DNA of 64,000 nucleotides from contig OZ024823.1 in NCBI GenBank assembly GCA_964016985.1, positions 113,917,459 to 113,981,458 of the forward strand, written 5' to 3'. Made by a program: the position numbers and the translations under genes. A model generated the notes under the pieces. That model searched no databases. It saw only the letters and a list, made by a program, of their open reading frames with translations, and was not told where the DNA came from. The stretch is from Anodontia alba (lineage: Eukaryota; Mollusca; Bivalvia; Lucinida; Lucinidae). Below are positions 47,001 through 57,500 of this stretch, piece after piece (position 1 is the stretch's first letter; each line of letters begins with the position of its first letter).

Positions 47001-50000
47001 CCAGCCACACAGTCAGGACACCAACTGCTACCGTCTTCTCCTATCGATCCTGAAAACAAGACAAAAACTGTCTTTTCTTTATTCTGATTTGCTGCTTCTT
47101 TGTAAGCATCGTACCCTTCAGCATGCCCAAATATGGATCTTTTCCGGCCGATTTCGCCTTAGCGAATATTCTCTTGCAAATGCCTACCATTTTTTCGACC
47201 ATCCCATTGGACTGACTGTGTTCTGGGGACATTTAAATCAGAGAAAAGTCCCAATCTTTGGCAAACTCTGTGAGCTCTTCAGAGCAAAATTGGGGTGCAT
47301 TGTCAGATAAAAAGTTCATAGGAATGCCATTTCTGGCGAAGGTGGTTTTTAACTTGGCAATGATAGTGCTTGTTTTCATGCTGGGAAGTTTCTGTACTTC
47401 AAAATATTTACTGTAGTAGTCTACAGTGATGAGGAAATTTTTGTCATCCCAAGTAAATATGTCTGAGGCAATGTTCTGCCATGGGTAATCTGGGACCTTG
47501 TGGGGTATAAGAGGTTCTTTGGGATTTGAGCTTCTGCGTTCAAGACAGATAGGGCAGCTTAATACCATCTCGGTAATTTCGGACGAAATTTTTGGCCAAA
47601 ACATCACGTCTCGTGCTCTGCGGAGAGTTTTTTCGCAGCCAAAATGTCCTTGGTGTAATATTTCGAGCATCTTTGGTCTTAAAGCACTCGGAATTACTAT
47701 TTTCTGGCCCTTCAACATTAAGCCGTCGACAACTGTCAATTCATCGCGAAAATTCCAGTAATGTAGTACCTGTTCAGGACAAAGATATCTCTCTTCGGGC
47801 CAGCCTTTTAGGATAACCTGTTTTAGCTGATCCATTTGTGGATCCTGCTCAGTGTGTGCCTTAATCTCTTTCATTTTACGATCACTGATTGGTAGACTCG
47901 ACAACACTGTGTGGACATGTAAATCCATACCCTCGGAAAGTTCTGGGTATGTGTCTGACACATATCTTCGAGATAGTGTGTCAGCGACGGGTATTTTCTT
48001 TCCGCTCACGTATTGAACGTCAGTGTCATACCGCTGTAATTGTAAAAGCATGCGTTGTAGTCTCGGTGGGGCTGTATGAAGAGGCTTTTTCATGATAGAA
48101 CCGATGGGTAAATGATCGGTTTCTACGTGCACTTTGCGACCGTATATGTACTGTTCGAAACGCTTACATCCGAATAAACATGCGTATAGTTCTTTCTCTA
48201 TCTGTGCATATAGGGTTTCTGTGGGTGTAAGGGACTTGGAAGCATATGCGATGGGCTTACCATCCTGCATAATGGTGGCACCGAGGCCTGCCTTCGACGC
48301 GTCACACTGTAAAGTTAGTGGCTTCTTCGGGTCATAATATGCCAGTACAGGGCCTGGGGTCTGAGTTATAACGTCCTTAACCTTCTGAAAGGCATCAGCC
48401 TGGGGCTTATCCCATGCAAATTCCACATCTTTCGCTAAAAGCCTGCGAAGTGGACTCGTAAGTTCCGCCAAGTTTGGACAAAATTTTGAAAGATAGTTTA
48501 TCATTCCCAAAAACGTTTCCAGTTCTGATCTGTTGGTGGGTGGGTCCATATTTCTTACAGCGGAAACCTTATTTGGCGAAGCTTTGACCCCTTGGGCTGT
48601 CAAAATATGACCAAAGTACTCAACTTGTTGGACCCCGACTACCAGTTTGTCCTCATTGAATCTGATACCCTTTTCTAACGAACGTTTAATTACGTTGCAA
48701 AGGTTCTGATCGTGTTCTTCACGCGTTCTCCCATATACAAGGATGTCATCAACGATAGCGACGACCCCTGGGAGGCCTTCTAGGCACTCATCAATTTTCC
48801 TTTGGAACACATCCTGGCTTGACTTCAAGCCAAACGCGAGTCTGAGGTAACGGTACCTTCCGAACGGCGTATTGAATGTAGTGAGGAATGACGACTGATT
48901 TGACAATTTTATAGCCCAATATCCTGATCTAGCATCCAGTTTCGTGAAGTACTTCGCACCTGAGAGGCGAGGTAAGATGTCTTCGAGTGTCCTCATGGGG
49001 TAATGCGGACGCAGAATAGCTTTGTTTAGATGCTGTGGATCTAGGTATACTCGGAGTTTGCCTGTATGTTTACTTTCAACAGCGACCATAGAATTCACCC
49101 ATTCGGTTGGCTCGGTGACCTTGGCGATAATGTTTAGTTTCAACATGCGATCCAGTTCCTGTTTTACTTTATCTCTTAAGGCCACAGGTATCCGTCTTGG
49201 CGGATTTACTACAGGAGAAATGGATGGGTCAAGATGAATTGTACATTCACCTGGAAATAAACCTATACCTTGAAATGCTTTGGCGTACTGTGTCAAAACA
49301 GTAGCTTTCGTGAGATGCTTGGTTTCCAGGAGTTGAGATGCTTGTGTCTCACAGGATAACACTAATTTGATCAATTCCAGATCAATACTTGACCTTAGAC
49401 CAAGTATGGGAGAGGAACACGTCTCTACAATGTAGAAACTAAGGTCTTTCTTTCTGTCTGTACGTTTACAGGTTAATGTGACGCAACCTAATGTGTTGAG
49501 TGTGTTACCACCATAGGCGGTCAATTTGGTTGAAGGTTTTTGAAGTGTGTGATGTAGATTTAGCTTTGTGTAAGTTTGATATGGCAAAATGTTAACTTGA
49601 GAACCAGTGTCTATTTTGAAATTTATAGGTAAAGAACTTGGTCCTACCTCAATTTCCACAAATGCCTGATCATTCACTAATTTATTGCTCTCCACACTAT
49701 CCACAAAGAAATCATCCGAATCACTATTTTGCACTTGTGAATCATAATTCCTCTCAGAAACCTCGTGAACAGACTTTTTAGATCTACACACGATTTCGAA
49801 ATGATTCCATTTATGACAGAAATTGCACTGTTTGCCCTTAGCTTTACACGTTTCTGTCTTTGTGTGTTTATAGCCACAATTGCCACACTTGTCACTTGCA
49901 TATTTCTGTTGCCCTGGTTTGTCCATGCCTCGAGCGCCTCTGTTCCTCTGTTTTCGACCCGATTTCCCCTGTGGTTTAGGATTCGTATGTGTGCCCTTTG

Positions 50001-53000
50001 TCGGTGACGTCTTCTGGGTGGTGTTACTAATGTAATGTACCTCTGTAGAAGCGGCCATGGTCTTCAATTGCTCCTGTGCATATTCGTAGCTTTGAGCTAT
50101 CTGAATAGCTTTGTCCAGCGTGAGTTTGTCCCCTTCGTTTATTAGCTTTTCTCGTATTTTGACTGACGTCACGCCAAACACGATTCTGTCCCTGACCATG
50201 TCATTTTCATAATCTCCGAAGGCGCAGTCCTTGGCTAGAAGTTTCAACTTTGTAATGAACTGTTCAATGGAATGTGTCCCTTGTACTTCATTATTGAATT
50301 TGTAACGTGTGAATACTGGGTTTAGTTTGGGTCTCACATATGCTGCAAATTTGTCATAATGCGGTTTCAGCTTCTTTTTATCGTCATCGTCCAACACCCA
50401 AGTATTATAAATGTCACGACCCTTTTCCCCTACCCATAGGAGAAGATAAGTGCATTTCACCTCTTCCGTTTTTGCCTTTAAGTGGTCCATTGAACACTAA
50501 TTCTACGTGTTGTTGGAATTTTTTCCAAGCCTCGGGGAGGTTGGATGACTCCCAGTCCATGCGCGGCTGTGGAATACCTGATAAGTCCATTTTCACAAGT
50601 TTAAATCCAAGTTTTAAAGCTTAATTAAAGAACAGTTTTTTGTTATGTCAATTGAGTAAAATCCGTTTAGTCTGACACCATGTTATATTATGCACTGATA
50701 TATAATGCAGTGATATTAACTAATTGTTAATGAAGAACGACAATGTGTTCAAACTATTATTTAATAAGGTGACTGTCTCTAGCATACAACATACATAATC
50801 ATAGCTACAAGAGAAGTAAAGTATTTTAGAGGCTGACAGTATTTATATTCAGTGAGGTACATCAGTGGGGTTTATCAACAGCTTACATAGAGGATTGACT
50901 AATAATATAACAGTTACCTTGTCTGAAAAGCGGGAAAATATGTCTATATGATGTGCTATTTTGTTAAAAGCGTATGTTGTTTTGTCCACACAATGTCTTA
51001 TTATGTTAAAAGGTTATGTTATCATGATAAACGCACGTGTTGTTATGGACACACAGTGTCTTATTATGTTAAAACGATATAGTGTTATGTTAAACTCGCG
51101 GGTTGTTTTGTCCGCACGGAGTCTTATTATATTAAAAGGCTATGCTATTATGTTAAAAATTGGTGTATCTTGTCTACGAAGCATGTAAACTTGTCAATAC
51201 AACATGTTATTATGTTAAATGCATATGTTGTTTTGTCCAAAAAGTGTCCTATTATGCTAAAATGTTATGTTATTATGTTAAATGCACGTGCTGTTTTGTC
51301 CAAACAGTGTCCCGTTATGTTAAAATGCTCTCTTATTATGTTTAAAAATGGGTTATCTTGTCTATAAACCGTGTTATAATGTCACACACGCGTGTTGTTT
51401 TGGTCACACACAGTCTTATTCTGTTAAAAGGCTATGTTATGTTAAAAAAGCTTTGGTTAATACATCATGCTATTGTGTTAAACATTTGTGTTGTTTTGTC
51501 CAAACAGTGTCTTATTATGTTAAAAGGCTATGTTATTATGTTAAGAAATCCGGTTATCTTGTTTATGAAGCATGTGAACTTGTCTGTAAACGTGATATTA
51601 TGTTAAAAGCATGGTGTGTTATGTCCACACACAGTCTTATTTTGTTGAAAGGCTACGCTATTATGTTAAAATTTGGGTTATCCTATCTATGAACTATTTG
51701 AACTTGTTTATACAAAGTGTTATTATGTTAAACTGCTATGCTGTTTTGTCCACACTGTATCTTATTATATCAAAAGGCTATGTTGTTATGTGAAAAAGTT
51801 GGGTTATCTTGTCTACGAAACACGTGAACTTGCCTACACAAACTGTTATTGTGTTTAACTCTCATGTTCTTTTGTCCATCCAGTGTCTTATTATGTTAAA
51901 AGACTATATTTTTTATGTTGAACACGTGTGTTGTTTTCTCCACACAGTGTCCTATTATGTTAAAAGGCTATGTTACTATGTTAAAATGTTGGGTTATCTT
52001 GTCTACGAAGCATGTGAACTTGTCTATACAACTTGTTATTATGCAAAGGGGTGTGTTGTTTTGTGTACATAATATCTTATTATGTCAAAATACTATATTA
52101 TTATATTAAAAAGTTGGGTTATCTTGTCTATGAAGTATGTGAACTTGTCTATACTAGGTCTTATTATTTAAACGCACGTCTTGTTTTGTCCACACAGTGT
52201 CTTATTATGGTAAAGGACTATGTTATTATGTTAAAACGCGGTGTTGTCTTGGTGAATCGATATGTTGTCTTGTTTAACTGCGTGGTGTTGTTCCCGAAAA
52301 TTTACGCATGCGACATTGTGTGGACAAAACGACACGTGGGTTTGAAAATAACATATCATCTAGACAAGTTACTCTTAGATATGATGATCCAAACTTTAAC
52401 ATAATGACATACACTTTTGACATAATAAAAACACCGTGTAGACAAGTCAATGCAATATGTTGACAAAATGACATACCTGTGTAAGATAATAACACACTAT
52501 ATAGACAAATTCACATGCTTTTTAGACAAGATTAATCCATGTTGTGACAAAATCAAATGGTTCTTTAACATAATAAAACAGTGCGTGGGCATGTCAATAC
52601 TATATATTGACAAAACAACACGAGTCTTTAAGATAATAACATAATGCATCGCCAAATTCACACAATTCTTAGACAAGACAACAAGAAATATAACAACATA
52701 AGACAGCTTTGGTGTTCCATACTGTTTCAACGTTGTGAGCCTCCAGGCTGTCTACTATCCACTATTATACCACATTTAAAGATTCTGTCTTCAATTAGTT
52801 GGTAAGGAAACGTGGCACATAAGTTCAGTTTTCCAAATACACACATTACAGACAAAAGAAGAAACTAACTAAAAAGGGAAGGAAAAAATACAAATTATGA
52901 CCACAGTTACGTGATCTGACGCTTTGTATCACGTCAAATGGATAACCCCACTTTTATATAGTAAAGCTGGGGTTACAGGGGTATACGTTATTTTTCTTAT

Positions 53001-54500
53001 TTCTGCTAAAAATATAAATTATGAGTACTTGATAGAACCGCCTCGGCGTGGCGCTTCTAACGAGCACCCACAATCTATTTTTGAGCAGAAATAAAAAAAA
53101 TATATCAGAATTTTTATCTGAAACCTTTCAGTTTTTGGTGGTGATTTTTTCAATATATTTGAATAAGCGTGTTTTCGTAATGGGATGTTTGCTTTGAATG
53201 TGATCCAGAGAATGAGAACATACACGAAATGTAATGCAGAACATCCCAGTAAGCATTCGTCATATATCTATAGCGAGCCGTTGTCAGCTGACGGGCCGAT
53301 AGCGGCCCGCCGTAGATTTATAAAGAATGCTAGCTGGGATCAGACCATATTACTGTAGAAATAATGTGTTTATTATTTGCCTTGAAAATATATCTTAAAG
53401 CAAAATTCTCAACACCAGTAGTAACAATTATAGTTTTTCATTTTCCGAGAAGATAAGACATATATTTCATATGAATCGCTTGCTCTGTAAACGGTTCAGA
53501 TGAAATGTAAAGCCTTATTTAATCAGGTCTGTTATCAGGAGCTGCCGCATTTACGTACGATTTTGTTGTTTGCATTTGCAAATGAGTACATTTTAAAGTA
53601 TTTTGCTACAGTAACACACACAAACACACACACACACACATGTCATAGGCAAAGTCCGTCGTACCATCATTTATTACGTCATTGGTTACGTATTTATTGG
53701 TCGCGTCCGTACTTTAATAATTTCTTATGTCGTTGGTCGCGCCTGTTGTAATGTCGTTAGTTATAGCCGTATGTTTCATTCCCCAATCCAAAGTCCCTTA
53801 AAAAAAATAGATAAGTCCGTCATAACTTGATAGTTGCATGTACTGTTGCATGGTCAATTCACGTACTAATATGCATGGTTCGTTGCATTCGCCAGTTAGC
53901 TTTCAGTCTGTAAAGTTATATACTTTATCAGTAGTTGTACATGACTGTCAAGATGTAATTAGTAAAATATATTATATATATATTTTGCAGGTATGTATAA
54001 TTTTAAACTTTTGCTAGGCAGTGTAGTTGTCGTTGTCGTCGTTGTCGTCGGAGTCGTCGTCATTGTATTCGTCGTCGGTGTGATTGTTGTTATTGATGTT
54101 TATCATGCATATTTTGAAATGGTATGATTTAAGTGAACTTGTTGTAAATGAAACTGCAAGATAATTATAAGATATCTCAAGATAGCTTTTTGGGCTTTTT
54201 CAGTAAATCCGTACCAACTGTGAAAGAACATTTATTTTGAACCTATTATATCATTTGATATTATATTGTGATGATTTAATAATCATCAGCATTCGCCAGT
54301 TAGCTTTCAGTCTGTAAAGTTATATACTTTATCAGTAGTTGTACATGACTGTCAAGATGTAATTAGTAAAATATATTATATATATATTTTGCAGATGTAT
54401 GCCATGTTCCAGTGATCATCCTTTCATCATTAAACCCCATTTTCATTATGTAATCGTTGTATTGTTGTGTGAGTATCCGACGTCAGAACCCTCTGCGGTG

Positions 54501-54531
<31 letters not shown>

Positions 54532-57500
54532 TATATATATATAGGAACATATTTATAAACATTTTAACCTACTCATGCTCAATAGATTCTGCCATTCTGT
54601 AAGTGGAACTAATTTCATTTACTCTTTGAAAGGATTGGTTATTGTAATAGTAGAGAGTGCGTCCGACCCTGACCAGACGCCACGTTCTGTGGTGTTAGAT
54701 CTGGGTCTACCGTTGTTTTCCGAAACGGGACGTTAGATAATAATGAATATCTGAGAGATAATGACATGAAAAGGCTAAAGGAAATTTTATTACTAACTTG
54801 TTCATTGTCTGGTTCCAGATGAGAAGCCGAGTAGGCGAACAATCCAATCATAACAACCATGACCGCCAGTATCATCCATCGACACAGTTTATGTGTTACA
54901 AATCTGTAAAAATAAATGCTGAAAAAGCGAACCAGAAGTTTCTTTTCTATTGCAGTGGAACGCTTTGTGGCACCTTCATTAACATCTGAAGTGGTTTCTG
55001 ATTCAGTATTATCTCCTGCTCTTTCAACGTTTGTTAATTTTTTCTCAGTTTCGATTTGTTTGATATTTTCACGATCTTCACAAAACATTGGACTATCTAC
55101 ATCCTTATCCATTTCAAACCCCCTGTTCACATGATCATATTCAGGAATTTTAAAACAAGCATCTTTCCCTGTTTCAAAACTGTTGTGTAATTGATTTTTA
55201 AGCGTATCATTGTTAACAGTTTTAGAGCTTGACCTGTCATTGCCTGCTGTAGGGGTTCTTACAGAAATTATTTTAGATTTATCTGCGCATTGTTTTTCTT
55301 TAGATTTACAGCAACGCCACTTCCCATAGATAAAACATGGCCATCTGTATTTCTTGAAATATATATGGTGTGTCAAAACAACAGGCGGTAAGAAAATAAT
55401 AACAGATATATAGTTAATTATAACCAATAATCCTGCAAATATACCGAATGATCTCGCAGCTAATAAAGGAGAAAAAGCACTTGCAAAGAAAGCGATTGCA
55501 GTTGTTAAAGACGTGACAAACATGCTGCATACTGTTTTTCTGTACGAGTGTGAAAGCCGATGAGCTAGAGTAGGGTAGGTTTTGTAAGCTGTATTCTTCC
55601 ACACATCCAGTAATACAAACAAATCGTCTGCTCCAATTCCTAGAATAATGAATATTGCAACAATATGAAAGAAGCCGAAATACCTGAAATCTAATATTAT
55701 CCTGTATATAAGATTAGAGATGAGGAAGCTAGTACCAATACTCAGTATCGCGAACGACGAAATCCAAAGCGACTTGGTATGATATACAATAAAACAAAAT
55801 ATGAATGTCAGACTTCCAGCAGCGAGTGTTATCTCTTTCACGGCTTGTTCCGCAGTATCCGATTTGAATAACAAATAACTCCAGTAAACAATATCAAACT
55901 CACTAGTATTTGACTTCAGTTTCAGTATCGCTGGTTTGAATGTATCAACTAGAAACTTCTGCATTCTTTCCTCCATTTGTTTGAGGCCTTCCTCCTCTTT
56001 TAGAGGATAACCAATTGGTATTACAGTTCGTGTGAATGAAGCATGGGCAAATGTTTGTGTGATTGTACTATCTTTAGCCAGGAAAACAGACAAATAATGC
56101 TTTGTGTGATTATTGGTACTTGCAGCATGTAATACATTTGAGATGTTATTATAATGTGGATCATAAAATACATGGCTAATATACGCATATGTACCATCAA
56201 AGAACCGTAGAATAGAGGCGGGTTTTGCGCACGTTAAAGGAAGGATTTGTACACAGTAGTTGGAATACTGTTCTAGAGATGTTATATTATTTTCTATGTA
56301 TTCAATTCTTTTGAGATTTTGTGTCGTGAAGATATTTTTACTTCCATTGTCGTAATATAAAACAATATCACCACGTCCATAATGTTTGGAACGATTCCAG
56401 TTTGGTGAACTCTGCAGGTACAGTTTTCTGTTGTATTTTTTTTCGTAGTCGTCACGATATTTCCACGCCCATTCCCGCCGTCGCCAAGGAACGTTCCAGT
56501 CATACATTGGTAGATTGTCAAAATCCGCCGGAAATAAATCAAAGCCTGATAATAACATGGCCACGGTTATAGCTATGATCAGCAGGTTTCCTGTAAGTGT
56601 TATGCCTGCAATGAAAGACATTTCAGGATTAACCATTACGAAAACACGCCTATTCAAATATATTGAAAATTTCACCATATTTCTGCTCAAAATATAGATT
56701 GTGGGTGCTCGTTAGAACCGCCTCACCGAGGCGGTTCTAACGAGTTCCCACAATCTATGTTTTTTTAGCAAAAACAGGAAAAATAATGTATACCCCTGTA
56801 AACCCCAGTTTCACCATATAAAAGTGGGGTTTAAGGGGGTCAGAATTATATAGGTATGTTTTCGTGATGATTTAACTCTTTCCAGTTTAGGAAATGGATT
56901 TTCCATCATTGAATTTGGACTTGTTCATTATTGCAAATAGGGATGTCAGTCAAAAATCAAAACAAAATGGAAAACAGTATAGATAGTGATGATATTACTC
57001 ATTAAGAGCCATCTCATATGAATCTACACTGTTTGCATTGGCATCTTTACCGATCTACAAGATAGAAAGGTTTAAAAAGATAGCTCGAAATGTTTAGATA
57101 TAGCAGGCGGCACATTGAAAGATTTTCTTATTTTTTCGTATTTTTCGGAGAAAATCCGGAGTTGGGAGCGGAAGTAAACGGACAATTGCGATTGTACGTC
57201 ACTTGCGATGTTATACAGTGGACGCTCAGGCACTTGTTCTTAAATATAATTTGGTGGTATACCAAATATATAAAGACAGCAGCCATGAGCATGGACGTAG
57301 AGATTTTTTTTCTTTTATTTACGTAAGTTGCTTATATAACTTCGATGTGTATTGATATCATAAGTCTATCGATGGAAACACTGGCGTTGATCATTGTCCT
57401 GTATCACCTTTTTGCTGACCTACTTTACTGAACAGCGGAGAAAATGTTCAGAAAATATCTAAATTACACTTTGGGCATTTTTGTGACGTATTCAATCATC

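Larger units (their letters stand above)
46184..50912 (-). mobile_element. Ty3/gypsy LTR retrotransposon with captured host sequence
   Basis: 232-bp LTRs at both ends start TGTTA and end AACA, with GTTAC duplicated at 46179-46183 and 50913-50917. The LTRs differ at only two positions, so the insertion is young. The primer site TGGTGTCAG directly abuts the 5' LTR (50680 downward) and fits a tRNA-Leu 3' end. A purine tract AAAGAAGGGAGA precedes the 3' LTR. Order on the minus strand: 5' LTR, gag, protease, RT, RNase H, integrase (truncated), a TXNDC17-like fragment with poly(A), then 3' LTR. A frame break in gag, a stop in integrase and loss of the integrase C-terminus make it defective. It sits in intron 2 of the Dispatched-like gene in the sense direction. 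Confidence 0.96.

Noticed and set aside
46972..47310. 112-codon plus-strand open frame
   Set aside because: Antisense shadow of the retroelement integrase and the captured TXNDC17-like exon.
50945..52404. Several plus-strand open frames (LKGYVIML type)
   Set aside because: Period near 63 bp keeps frames open; all are made from the same degenerate repeat words.
54639..54797. Continuation of the large Dispatched-like frame beyond LEPDNEQ
   Set aside because: A donor (CAA/GTTAGT) lies there, exon 3 continues the family in phase, and the read-through portion is hairpin E repeat.
56606..56690. Upstream Met codons (56690, 56633) as the Dispatched-like start
   Set aside because: They lie in the MITE or just before a good acceptor; exon 1 at 57999-57885 joins in phase and supplies a family-like N-terminus.
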